64,000 bases of DNA from Paramyrothecium sp. XJ0827 (taxonomy: Eukaryota > Ascomycota > Sordariomycetes > Hypocreales > Stachybotryaceae): NCBI GenBank assembly GCA_020881915.1, contig JAJFPB010000005.1, positions 3,286,001 through 3,350,000 on the forward strand, read 5' to 3'. A program made the position numbers and the translations under genes. A model generated the notes under the pieces. The model was not told the DNA's origin. It searched no databases and saw nothing but the letters and a program-made list of their open reading frames with translations. Shown here one piece after another: positions 1 to 11,968 of this stretch (its first letter is position 1; every line of letters starts with the position of its first letter).

Positions 1-202
1 GGTCTTGGAGGGGCCTGAGCAGGGCGTAAGGAAAGGCAAGGAAGGGTATCTACGGTACGTACCTCCATGCTGTGACTGCGGGGAAAAGAAGCATTAGAAC
101 CTGCAGACGAAGAGGGAAGTGAAGGTACCTTGACTTCCGGCACGTTCCCTGAGGCAAGGTACCTCGGGGCGCAACACATGCGCGGACCAAGTCAGGCACC
201 TC

Positions 203-224
203 AGGTAAGGTAAGGTAAGGTAAG
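203..224. repeat. AGGTA pentanucleotide microsatellite
   Basis: About four and a half tandem copies of AGGTA (read as GGTAA in another register) lie in gene-free DNA close to two GGTACC sites at 124-129 and 158-163. A simple slippage repeat. Confidence 0.85.
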
Positions 225-679
225 ATGAGGTACTTTAGGCATATGGCGAATTTGGAAGTCAATGTGGAATGTCTCCAGGATTTGGGGCGAGTCTCGGTAA
301 AGCTGAAGCCGGCCGAGGGCCAATTCAGTACCTGACCAGATGGAAATGTCAACTTCCGCACGAAAAACACCAGCTTTACCACATGTAGAAAGTCAAGAAA
401 GATCACAGTCGAAATACCGCGCATGCCCCCTGGGCACAAGAAAATCAGCAACATCCCGCCCTTGGCTTTCCCAGGAGCTGACAGTATGGAAACTCGTTGA
501 ACTCGGTTTGGTTGCAGTACTGTACTGGCAAGTCGGTTGGTCCTCGCCATGGCGGCGCCGCTTCCAGAGGCTCAAAGTAAGGGACGCGGCCTCTCACGCA
601 TGTCAATAACACGGGACAAGGCGCCAAAGCAAGGGCGGGTGTACAGTACCTACTATAGGCTGCTACTGTAGGATCCATT

Positions 680-707
680 ATCATCATCATCATCATCACC
701 ATCATCA
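680..707. repeat. ATC trinucleotide microsatellite
   Basis: Roughly nine near-perfect ATC units, with one interruption (ACC), sit in non-coding DNA. The antisense frame reads as a poly-Asp run, which explains the spurious acidic open frame across it. Confidence 0.85.
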
Positions 708-3700
708 CGCATGCCGCGCACAGCTCCCGATCGGTCGCATACGCGCAATTGTCGGTCTAAGAAAGTCTCCCGCCAACAAAACATCCAGAACCCTGAACAA
801 CATGTATACGCAAATGAAAGGCTATACAATGCGGAACTGTGCACGCAAAATCGAAAGGAGTGTGTGGAGTCGTCGACAGCGGGACAAGGGTCACTTGGTC
901 CACTTGAGAGAGAGCTCAGTCGCCATGGCTGCAACTCAATCCGACCTCCCTTTTCCTGCAAGACGCCTCTTCTTTGGCTGGGGTTTTGGCCGTTTCTTGC
1001 TTCCCTGAGTGGTTGAGAAAGCGACGGGAAAAACCCACTACCCCCTCTCCCTGGCCTTTCTGCTCGAATTTCCATCCACACACATCCTTCCACACCCTCC
1101 CTAAGGTATCCGCCGCGGCTTTCCCGTGCCGTCTGTGCCCATATTGGCATGCTGTCAAGGGATGTCATGCCGCTCGCCCGCCGGGTGTCACAAAGCGCAC
1201 ACACAGACACGCAATACATAGCATAAAGATGGGGAACTACACCTTGGAAGGAGCATGGTGGTGGCAGGGCTGAGCAGGATGGCATCCCAGCTCGAGATCT
1301 CCAGTGGGCTGCATTCACGATAAGCCCAACTAGGGCGAGACTGTGCCACCTGCCGTGGTTCTCCTCAAAGTTTACTGATCATTTCTTCATCAGCATCGTC
1401 ACCGACTAAGTCGCCTTCCGCCAAATCCCCTGGAGAGCCTAGCCCTCACGACGTGACGAAGACAGCTTTGGCCAGGACTCGGACGGGGAGGCATTCGTTT
1501 GATAGGCTCCGCCAGTGTTGACAATCGGTAAAAAAGACCACGCTGCACGATCGGAAACCTACCCTGCCCTCATTGTAACACAAGGGCATGGATCTGCGTT
1601 GAATGTCGAGCCCTTCACTTTCCGAGCCGCAATCCAATGGTCCGAATAGGGAATTCTATCCGTAACGGCTCCGCAAGGCAGGCCGGCATGACGAGCGACT
1701 GAGCCAACCTCACCCGAGTTCCGGGCATATATGCCTAGGTCGGTTAACCGAGTTGCTGTACATCAAGTGCAAGGGAAAGGCGGGGCCGAAGAAACCAACA
1801 TGCATACCTCGCGCACAGAGCGTTTTCTGCAAAGTACCACATTTCGGCCTCTACTTTGCTTGGCTACGTGTTCGATGTCTTTGATACTCTGCATGCACGC
1901 GAGACCTTGCTACTGCGTGAAGACTGATCAAGAGTTCGGCATTCTAAGATGTCCGGACCTTTGCCAAACTGATGTAATGGGGCATAACGTACGAATCATG
2001 GGTTCAAGGAGTCGCCGGTGCGCAGAACTGCCGCGACCATACACACAGATTCGCGTACCATTAAGCTGCCGCACACATACTAGGCCGGCTGCTGGCTTTC
2101 CCCAGCGTCATCTGGAATGCCTCCATCTTATTGCAGATCTACAAGTACAGGGCCCCTCGCAGACCCATCTCGTATAACAGGTCTCCGAACTGTTAATGGC
2201 AGGCCAAGCCATGCATGCAAGACAACGGTTTTGTTTTGCTTCCGCTTACTCATTTGCGCAGGACTCCATTGAGCACTCTACCAAGATCGGCGAGAGAGGG
2301 AGCAGTCAATCGACGTGCATGGTGTGCCACATTAGAATGCGAGGCTTCCACCAACCTTCAAAACTGTGACCTCGGCGCCGTTTGGTGGTTCATGGTTGGT
2401 GGCCCTACAGGCAATGACACCACCAGGCCCAAAAGGGTTACTTAATGCGCTCGCTGACGCTGTGCGAAAGGAGCATTATGAATAACAGCGACGCCTTGAC
2501 CATAGCCAACCCCCCTCTTCAAACCGGCCCGCACCTCCTTTGCCTTCCCCCTGAAGATCGACCATGCCGTAGTGGCTAACGGCATCAGGATGGAAACACT
2601 GTGCAGTCACCGCCTAGTCAAGATGGCCACACACCAAATGGCGATTAAATTAAGTTGCCCTGTCACGGCAAATTCCGCTGATGCTGCAAAGAGTGGTCCT
2701 TCTCGCCCAACCAGTAGTGAGCAGGGTCGACCAGGGTCAGGCAGAAACATCGAAGACTAGCAAGGGGCCCTCTCTGACACTGCATCTCATGCATTCCCTG
2801 AATTGCTTCGCTGGCAAGCGTTTGCTGCCCATCACCTGACTTGAGGAGAGTTCCACTTCGCGGCTCTCGCTCGTCTCATAGGGCAGAATTGCCTCCCTTT
2901 CGTCGATCCTCTCGTCTATTATCTCCGCTTGGTTCCATTCGCCAGCGAGGGTGATCAGCGAAATGCCGCTTACTGCGCAAGCTGCGGTCCTCATCCTGTA
3001 ACATGTGGGGTTGGTGTATCTTTTTTTTCCCTTCAAACTGCCCCTTCTCGTACAGCCACTTCGTGCGTTAGGTACGTTATGTGTCGGGGATCTTCCCGGT
3101 TGCAGGCTTGTAGGCATAAGCTCAACAAGCGGAGCCAGCCTGCGTTCGCCCGCGTTCCTATCTGTACAGACGTGCAGACTAGACTCTGGAAGTATCTTGG
3201 CTAGTCAAGGAGCTGCCAATTGAATAGTGGACTGCGGGACAGCTAATTCTTCGGGGGTGTGCTAACACAAGAGCCTCTGCATTCCATGGCTTGCATGAAA
3301 GGACTTTGGTTGGAAGACGAAAATGATCGCCACAAAACGAATCCATTCACTACACGATTTTATGAAAGAGAAGTGAACAGCTGCGGACGCATGTGAGCAG
3401 AGAATATGGTTTCAAGTCTCCGAAACAAGGCAGACGTTTCTGCACGCAAAACTTCTGTGAGCTGTTGGACGCCCCAAATTGTGGAACGTGACCGCAGTGG
3501 CATATGCGCAGGATTGACAAGAGCGCCCCCATTGTGATTGTTTCGTGGCGCTATAACCGAAGTGGTATCACATTGATAATTAGAACGACTCAAGGCACTG
3601 CATGAGGTGTGCTTGCCTTCGGGCCAACCCGCTCAAGGTCAGACGAAAGGGAGGAACCGTCCCACCAACTTGTGGAGATGGCGCGCCCATCTGCCGCCTC

Positions 3701-6700
3701 GGACGAGAGTTTGTGTCCGTGTGCGAGTGGCTCCCACGAGATGATTCGCAACCCCCCGAACGAGCCGGCAACCGTTGGACAAGGTTTTGGTACGTGAGCA
3801 CGCGCGTGCCTCAAGTCATTCTTACATGTATGTAACACGACGCATGTTGGTTGAAAAGGGCAGGGTGTCCCGTCTCTTGCTGTTAACCCTGCCGACAAGC
3901 GGGCCTCACCGCGGTGTATGTGCGCTGCCGAGTTGCGTAAACCATCCTAACTATCCACCTTCAGGCTATCCTTTACGAAGAGCAACAGAGGCTAGACCCC
4001 CAAACCCCGGTCCGGCGTCAACGACCGTTAGGGGCGATGTTGTTAGCTCTTGGGGCAGTTTGATGAAGATTGCTGGCCAGGATGATGACAAGGCTAGAAG
4101 CTCTAGAAGCCCGTTCGCTGTTAAATCCGGCCTGCCTTGTCGTCGGCCGCACCATCCCAGCAAGCCGTGTCAGTGTATTACGGCTGTTGCCCAGGCAGGC
4201 ATGGGCAGTTGAAGCGGCATGCTTCTGATACTTCTTCTACTGTCATCCAAGGTTCGCTGACTTCATCTCCACCGCTGCAAATGAGAAGAGCAGGCAAGAG
4301 GGGACAGGTGCGCATAGGCTGCAACTGGGTGATGACCTCTACTATGGTGCAGAAGCAGACGCTCAGTATCATAACAGGCCACCATTATAGGCTGTCTCAG
4401 CTGGCCACTTCCCACCAGTCATCTCTTTTCTGGCGAGCTAATTAACTCCTTTCAGACCTCATGGCCAAACAATGGGGAGAAGATCTCGAAGGAAATGAAG
4501 ATGAACGTGGCTCAGACTGACTTTTGCGGCGGCAATTGGGTCTTTAGGGCCTGCGGTGTGGGTCGGGAGACCAGACCTTGCCTACATGCCTTGCTTGCTT
4601 GCGCACAGAAGGGCATATTATCATGTATTCTCCCTTGTCAGATCAAGAGATGTGCCACTGGTGGGCCCCCGTTAGGCCATTCTCTAGCGAAACACACCAC
4701 ATGGCAAGCCTGTCTCTGTCCGGCCCTTTGCAAGCCAACTTTACCTTGCTAGGCTTGGTAGCAGCTCCACCCCGGATCTGGAAGGTCTTTACCCGTTCTC
4801 AAAAACGGTCTGGCCGGGTGGGGGCGTCCAGGGTGCCGTAGCAAGGGGGAAGGGTGGGCGGAGGAAGTCTTTCGTGTGAGCTTCTAGCTCCGAAAAGAAG
4901 ATTGCGACACACGAAGTGGTTTGACCCGTAGCGAATGCTTGCCGCGCCAGGGTCTGAACCATGAGAGCGCCATAGCAATTCGAAATGCTTGGATGATTTC
5001 AATGCAGTTGGTCCTGCGGAGGGAAGAGGCACTCTTCGGCCGCTCTCCGGCAGCGTGAACTTGCCGAACGCGAGTGGTTGGTCCGTGGAAGGGCTAATTG
5101 TGCGGAGCCGCGAGACGAAATGTTTCCTGAGTGAGGAATTGCATCGACTGCAACCGTCATGCAGTCAGCTAACCAGACTTTGGTCACGCAGAGATCAGTC
5201 ATTCATTACTCACGTCGGACGGTGTCCAGATGTAAACTCTGTTACAACGCTTCAATGGTGCTCGGAACATGTGAGCCGGCAGTCGATAGCCATCAAGCAG
5301 GACTTTGTCCAAGCCTGGGCGGCGACGCATTGAGACTCACCAACGCTTGGTGTTCATCTCGGCTATGAGATTTAGATGTGCCGTTGGTTGGCTCTCGACC
5401 AACCACCGACATACAGGCTTAAGGGCGCTCTCTATGGCCCACCAAGAGATGGTTGCTCGCGGCCAGCCCAGCGGCAGCGATCAAAGCACACCTGCAGAGG
5501 TCGCAGCAAACTCGACCATGTGCGTAGGGCCCTGGACATGGATCACACGATCTTTGCGCATCAATCCCCAAACGGGAACCCAGAGGTAATTGAAACATCC
5601 TTCAGGAAGATCCCGTCCAAGCTTCGTGCATACAGCGGGCGCCTGGTCACCTGCCAGTACGCCAACGGACAGAACAATCCTGCAACGTTGGCCATACTGC
5701 TGGCTCTGCATGCCGCGCCGTTGAACAGAGCTGCTGTACACTGCTAAGTCTGGACTTGATGCAATGGCGATGACGAAGCGCCCTGGGAAGCACGGGACTC
5801 TCTGCACGACAATCCCCTGATGCCGCTGCCGCGTGGGTTGCGTTGCACCGAGCTGGCCCGGGCGTTCCGCCCAGTAGAACAGACCCTGGGCCCGTCTATG
5901 CAGGCAGTTCTGAGCTCAGCGCAGTCGTCCCTTTCGAGGCGGTCCAGCCCAATGAGATGAAGGAATTGTTCCTTGCCCAGTCATGTTCCTCCACATTACC
6001 GCCACATATGTATCTTCAGTCACCCGATACCGAACTGCTAGCGTTGACATGAAGGTCAGATTCCGTGACGCAAGCTGTTCCTGCAAGGATTTATTAGCCT
6101 CCCCTCGGACATAAAAGCCGGACTGTCGACGAATCGCGAATGTAACATGCAACACAATCTGCTCGTGCTGCTCCGAGGAAGCGTGCGTGCCATCCCTACC
6201 TGGGCTTCTTCCTAGGGAAACTCATCAGCAAGATTTGCATATTACAGGGGCTGCCGAGCCAACACGTTGATTGCTTTCACTCACCGACTCCGCGCAGCTC
6301 TTGGCCGATGTTGCGCGCAGAATTGCAGCAACCTCGGGGAGGTTGCACCGTTGTGGCTTGGTGACGGGCGGGTCATCATGGCCAAGGGAGCCGCCCGTCC
6401 CTGTTGCGAATGTGCTGGCCTGCAGCATGCTAGACCAAGCCACTCCCGCGATGCTGATTGACGCCGAGGCACGCCAAGCGGAGGGGATGTACCGTGCATA
6501 GCAGTTGGGCTGGGGGCCACCGCCACTGGCTGGAAGAGGGCGGGTGCAGGTATCATTTCACATGCACGGCAGGTGATCGCAGAAGATGATTATGGTGTCT
6601 TCATCAGAGGCCGTATTGTTGTTTGCCAGAACATACGATCGATACACGGACCACGTCGCTGTGCTTGGCTGCCCTCGGTGAGCAGCCTCACCAAGTACCT

Positions 6701-6980
6701 CAAGGTACTGTCACAATCCAACGTGGTCAGACCAATCAAGCTGTGGCTGGTTCGAACATTTGACCAAGAATGCCTCGTCCAGGGATGAGAACCATAATGC
6801 CACCATGACCTACACCAACGCCAACGCCAGATCTGTGCCTCACTATGGCCGCTCGTACCAAGCATCCATGACCCCATCCAAATCCTCGCATTTCCTGCCC
6901 GAATAGGTACAATGGCCGGCACGGGGCGCACCTCCGGTTGGCATTTGACACGAACCGCCGAAGATTGTTGCTCGGCATGT

Positions 6981-7000
6981 GTTGGTTGGTTGGTTGGTCG
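6981..7000. repeat. TTGG tetranucleotide microsatellite
   Basis: Four tandem TTGG units in gene-free DNA, followed by a degenerate GTTGTTG run. A simple repeat with no gene association seen. Confidence 0.8.
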
Positions 7001-9494
7001 TTGTTGACCGGCCCGGACTCGAGTTCTTTGATAAACCAACAACTCAGATAACAAGACGAGTCGAAATGAGTTGTCGCAGCGGCAAGCGATCGGAAGGGGG
7101 GACGAGTTGGCCATGTGGCAGCCTGGCTCTATCCCATGCATGAATAAAACGGCCAAGACATGCGGTTTGCCTGTTGCAGTCTGGATGGTGTGCCATCCGC
7201 ATTGCTGCGCCGAAACAGGCAAAAGTTGGCTGCCCTAATTCGAAGGGGCGTAGCATTGCGTAGCTTTGACCGGACGCGCAGAGTTGGACCTACCAACCCT
7301 CCGTTGCATTCGCGACCGAAGGGAAATTTGCCAAGAGCCTGTATCCGGACGGGACTCTTCAACGCATATCATGCCGCGTAACAACCTTTCCAGCGTAGCA
7401 TTGAAGATGGGCTGCAGCAGCAGGTTGGCCGTGCGCAAACCCAATTTTGGAAGATCTTCACTCCATGCTTCCGAACCCGGCTCGAGCCCCGTCCTTGCGA
7501 TATCAAGGCATCAGATAGTGTCTCGTGCTCGCTCGATCGATCGCCAATCTTGTGATTTGCCTGTCTAATGCCCCTAATGCAATGAGGAGAGGCCGCTCAC
7601 CCACCGTGGGCATGGAGGTGGCCATCAACCTCGGGCTGCAAAACTACGAGACAGCACGAGGGACTGTAGTGAGATGTCCTCTAGACTGCTAAGTTTATGT
7701 TGTTGCTCGAGAATTGTTTTGAAAACATAAATCAAAGGTGAAGCGGGTCATTTCAGCTGACATGGAACGTCTTGAAATGTTTCTTTTTGAGAAGACGCAA
7801 TATTCTCTCAGTTCTCGAGCTCTAGGCACCTCAGGGGCCAGAGTTTGTAGTTTGTCCGTGATTTTTCCTATATTTTATAAATTTCAACTATCAGGGCAGC
7901 GTGAGACGTGTTTAATACGGTGACAGACCTTTTGTAGAAAGTGCAATCGCTGTTATCCTAAGCTCGGATCTTCAAGCAGCGCTACGTGTCGCCGGGGTTG
8001 ACGAGGGACATGCGTTCCGGCGTGTTCTTGTTTCTTCATGGATCCCGAGCTATCTTCGAGGTTCTACTTAGGGTCGCCTTTCAACCGTTGACATGGTCAT
8101 GACAGGTTCTTTTTTCTCTGATCGGTTGTGCACATGCTCACCTTTCGTGCGCGCTTGGCTTTGCTGTGCATGAGTCAATTGCCAGGACAAAGGTGTTGCT
8201 TCGTGTTGACGAATGCGTAGGGAGGTTTCTCGCCGAGATCATCGAAGCCACGGTTAAGTCAACTCATTTGAAATAATGGAAAGATGTCACTCAAACTGAG
8301 CTGCGCTCCAGGTTGTGTCTTAGAGCTCAACTCCTTGCCGCGGCGTCTTCTCGGCCTGAGTTGCGCGGTCATCCAAACATCAGCAAGTAGAGTCTACCAC
8401 TGGATTCATGCACCCCTTTTAATGGGACCTCGTGCTGGAGGCTTTTGTCTCCTTTTCTAAGGGGGTGCTCGCTCCCGATTCTCGACCGATTCTCGGAGTT
8501 GAAGTGGTACCCCATTGCCACAAGTGTCTCCGGCCTTGGTCAATTCAACCCAGGAACCGAGAGACACCAGACCATTCGGCCATCACGGCACCGACGGTGA
8601 CCTTGTTAAGAGTATATCATGTACGATATAGCCCTCCGTAGTTCAGAGGTAGTATTTGACAGTGTAGGTGTGCTGGTTCGCGAGGGTTTCGATGTAGTGT
8701 TCAATTTACTTAATCCTTCTGACAAGGACGAGATGAAATGACCGCACTCTTTCGGCCTTGTAACATTTATTGATGTATTTCATGACTTTAACACGTAAAA
8801 TGATGACTGAGATGTGCAAATTATATGTTTGCATCTTGTTCTCGGAGTCAACTCCCTGCTGCCCCGATGCCATGAATCACAAGCATATAATTGAGGCGTG
8901 AAGTCGAGCTATCGGATCAGTATCTCGATGATTCTAATCGAAATCACACTACGACGGGCAGTTCCAAAAGTGGCTCTAGGTCAACCTCCGACTGTATTCA
9001 TCGTCACTCATCAGTCACGGCATAGGAATGGCATATTCGGCACCTCGGGGTTATTGTTCAGGTGTAAGATGAGGCAACCCTAATATCGAAGCCAAGCAAA
9101 ACATTGAGGCGAAGTTTTATCAAGAACTGCTTCTCTGTGATACATACTGCCCTCCTAAAAATTTCAAGAGCTGACAACATAGTCAACTATGTAAAGATGC
9201 CAAAGCATCATATAGTAATATTCACCTGGACGCGGCACCGACCCTGCCCAAGACGGTAATGCTGCGAAACGCTCCATTTGGAAGGCAGGCTTCGATGAAG
9301 CTCAAACTTCAAGTCGCTAGTTCCGTTTTACAACCTAATAGACTGTTTTGCTTCGAGGCAGAGACACTATGGGCTTGGCACAATCTACGCCGCATGTGTA
9401 GGACGATGTGCACCCGAAGGTTTTCGCGACGGCGAATAGGATATGCGACGTTATCATCCATGCTAGGCTTGTGCGAGATGTGCTCGTTTGTCGT

Positions 9495-10403
9495 TCATGG
9501 CCATAGCTCCGTCGTCGTCCAAGAGCCCACGCTCTCGGTGGTGCCGACAAACTTGTAGTTCCATCTCTTCTGATCCGCCGGGTCGGACAAATCCACCCGG
9601 TCCACCTCCTCGGGCACAATCACCAGGACGCGGAAGTTCTCCCGCGCAATCTTGTCGTCCAGATCCTCCACCTTCTGCCCCAGCCCGAGCCCTTCTCCGG
9701 GCTGCTCGCTGCGTGGCCGTCCGGGGGGCGGGTTGCGGAAGCTTCCTCTCATCCCGGGGCTCAGGTTGCCGAACTGCGCCGTCAGCTCGCGGCTCCAACT
9801 CCAGGACGCCGTGTCCGCCTTCGGGCGCATGTGCTTCGCCAGCTCGGCCCTCACCGGCGCGGCCTCTGGGGAGTCAATGTCCGGGCCGATGACGTAGGCG
9901 TGGCCGCGCAGCCTCCACTGAGTCTGGGTCTCGACGGGCCAGAAAATGGCCTCCACGGGGCCGCCGCGGCCGGACTGCAGACCCGTGTCGGCGCCGGAGG
10001 ACTTGAACAGCTCCGGGATCTTCTCCATGCGTGCGTCGGTGGTGAGCGAGATCAGGTCGCTCTCGTACGCGTCCGGGTTCAGCTCGGCGCTGTTCTTTGG
10101 GTTCACGGGCAAGGAAGCCCACATGCCACGGTAAATGACGGTTCTAGCCCTCGGCACGAACGGCGGCGACGAGCCGGAGGACGATGGCTCGACGGGGTGC
10201 AGTGTGCTTAGGGTGAAGTTGGCCTGCTTCATGGACTCGACGTGAGACACAAAGGTAGAGCGCCACGGCGCTGCAGCTGGTGTTGAGGAGGCCATGCTTC
10301 TGGAGAGCTGACGGGCAACTTGGGAGATTCTCAGGTTGTGGGTTTGAGCGGCTCTCATAGGGAGTTGGGTAGTTGTATTTCTGTCTGTCTCGGGTCGGGA
10401 CAT
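9495..10403 (-). CDS. Pyridoxamine 5'-phosphate oxidase-like FMN-binding protein
   Basis: Single-exon gene of 302 codons. It resembles the fungal and cyanobacterial Alr4036-type family of pyridoxamine phosphate oxidase-like FMN-binding split-barrel proteins: an N-terminal segment beginning WRSTFVSHVESM, a strand with RTVIYRGMWASLP, then LISLTTDARMEKIPEL and EAIFWPVETQTQWRLRGHAY, which together form the barrel. The C-terminal WSWSRELTAQFGNLSPGMRGSFRNPPPG is also typical, and the protein ends just after a WNYKFVGTTES strand. Members probably bind FMN, but the substrate is usually unknown and vitamin B6 activity is not assured. In-frame starts exist at 10403, 10355 and 10295. The stretch between 10355 and 10295 is arginine-rich without acidic residues and could be a mitochondrial presequence; the family core starts just after the 10295 Met. 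It diverges from the regulator at 11969. Confidence 0.8.
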   Translation of the reverse strand: MSRPETDRNTTTQLPMRAAQTHNLRISQVARQLSRSMASSTPAAAPWRSTFVSHVESMKQANFTLSTLHPVEPSSSGSSPPFVPRARTVIYRGMWASLPVNPKNSAELNPDAYESDLISLTTDARMEKIPELFKSSGADTGLQSGRGGPVEAIFWPVETQTQWRLRGHAYVIGPDIDSPEAAPVRAELAKHMRPKADTASWSWSRELTAQFGNLSPGMRGSFRNPPPGRPRSEQPGEGLGLGQKVEDLDDKIARENFRVLVIVPEEVDRVDLSDPADQKRWNYKFVGTTESVGSWTTTELWP

Positions 10404-11968
10404 CGAAGGGGACCTGAGTGATGAGGTGAAGTGACGTCCCCACTGAACCTGCAGCTGCGGTCTATGATCTCATGGTGGCTTTTCCATAGACAGATGCTCG
10501 ACACCTGCACAGCTGTATTTTACAGGACTCGAACTACCAGTTTGTTCGATTCAATTATATGAGCCCGGCAGCATGCTTCAAAGGACTTATTTCCTGTCAC
10601 CCAAGGCAATGGGGTTAGTTGTGTCTTTCAACCTTTTCCGTTTGCAGGTTGTAGGGGCTACCCTAGACTGCGTTGTGGTGGCTGGGAGGTGCTGGATATG
10701 GGACGTGATCATGTATAGCAGAGATCTGTCCTGCCATTGAACCCATGCTTGTTGGAAACCCATTGGCAATGATGATTTCAACAACGCAATGCAGGAGCTG
10801 CCCAGAAGTCGAAATCAAAAGCTGTAAATAGAAACTCGCCAACCGCAAAGGTCAAGATGGCATGTCGCAAAGAGGCTGCACGATAGGTCCAGTACTACCA
10901 TGTAGCAGCAGGCCCTGTGGTTGGCCAACCGAAGGTATCATCGCGGACTGGGGCCGAGGCACAGCTGGAGCTCTTGTGGGGCGCAAGCAAAGGCAGCCCA
11001 ACCAAAGGCGGAAGCTAAGCACGTAGCACGCATAGCGGATCGGGGGCTCGGCATCTGCGGATGTCTAATCGCCTTGGACACGGCTCTCGTCCTCGTCTCG
11101 TCACCCACGGCAGCAGAAGCGGCAAGCTGAAGATTGGTGCTGGAATTCTCCGATTTGCTGGAGCAAGAGCTGCTTCGACATACTTTGTACGTAGGTTGGA
11201 GTTCCTTGGGGGTGGATAGTCAGCGATGCCGCAACAGCTAGCCGTGCCATTACGTGCTAGTCCTAGCCTCCCGTCACCATCCTTCCATGCCATGCCTTGC
11301 CTTGCCTTGCTAGTGCATCTCCCGATTTGCTTTGCCTTTCCTTAGATCGCTGTGGCATGGCACAATCATGAGATGCTCGACGGATCGATCCAGGCAAGGC
11401 AAAGCGTTTTGGTTGCGGCGGCCCGCCCCCTCACCTCACCTCACCTCACCTCGCCTTGTCCCCCTCGCTAGGCTCGCTCTAACCGTCACCGATTCGCATG
11501 CCTTGCTTCGCCTTGCCTCGCCATCTCAGAGGCTAGTCTACGTGCTCGATCGATGTTTGCTAGCTGGCTAGCCCCCCCCCAGCTGTTTCCCCAGCGTTCA
11601 CTCGTTTCCCCTGCTATTTCGTAATTCTCCCCTTCTCCGCCCTCTAAAATCCCCCTCCGGCCCTAAGAGGGAAACTCCCCCCATTTTCCCTCCCTCAGAC
11701 CCTCGTTATTCCCAGCCTCCAACCCCAGACTGGTTTTCATGCGGCGCGGGTTTGCGGATACAGGGTTGCGAGACAACGTTCTTTTATTCCCGGCGCTTGA
11801 ACTGCCAACCTCGACCTATTCCGGGCACCTGGCTCGCAAATCAAGCCCAAGAAAGGATCCCGTAGCGACCGAGCGGCCCGTCTCGCCCTTTTCCACAATT
11901 CGTCGCCGAGACGCTGCGAGCCGCACCCCGGGCGCCGTCCGGCAGCCCGTTTGCCATTGTTGTAGATC
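10404..11968. promoter_or_regulatory. Divergent intergenic region, PNPOx-like / Zn2Cys6 regulator
   Basis: This 1.6 kb gap separates two divergent genes and holds no credible gene. It contains short tandem repeats (CCTTG units near 11294-11310 and CTCAC units near 11430-11455), a nine-C run near 11573, and a pyrimidine-rich tract from about 11580 to 11720 just before the regulator, as is common upstream of fungal start sites. No specific operator was recognised. Confidence 0.55.

Larger units (their letters stand above)
1..9494. other. Gene-free 9.5 kb region
   Basis: No open frame here has the codon continuity, splice sites or recognisable protein motifs seen in the genes further right; the longest frames (about 220 aa near 0.65-1.3 kb and 210 aa near 6.6-7.2 kb, both minus strand) read as low-complexity or random peptides. 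The left part has about 50 percent GC with short tandem repeats. The stretch from about 7.7 to 9.2 kb is visibly richer in A and T and may be decayed repeat DNA, but no terminal repeats or transposase motifs were seen. A short secreted-protein gene or a non-coding RNA could be missed by eye. Confidence 0.6.

Noticed and set aside
653..1318. 221-codon minus-strand open frame in the left gene-free region
   Set aside because: It runs through the ATC microsatellite, is rich in Ser, Arg and Cys without domain character, and lacks codon bias like that of the true genes.
8631..8696. tRNA-like segment with a GTAGTTCAGAGGTAG D-arm-like stretch and a later GGTTTCGAT
   Set aside because: The anticodon stem does not pair with a seven-base loop, the T arm is not formed and the acceptor ends do not match. 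At best a decayed copy; more likely chance.
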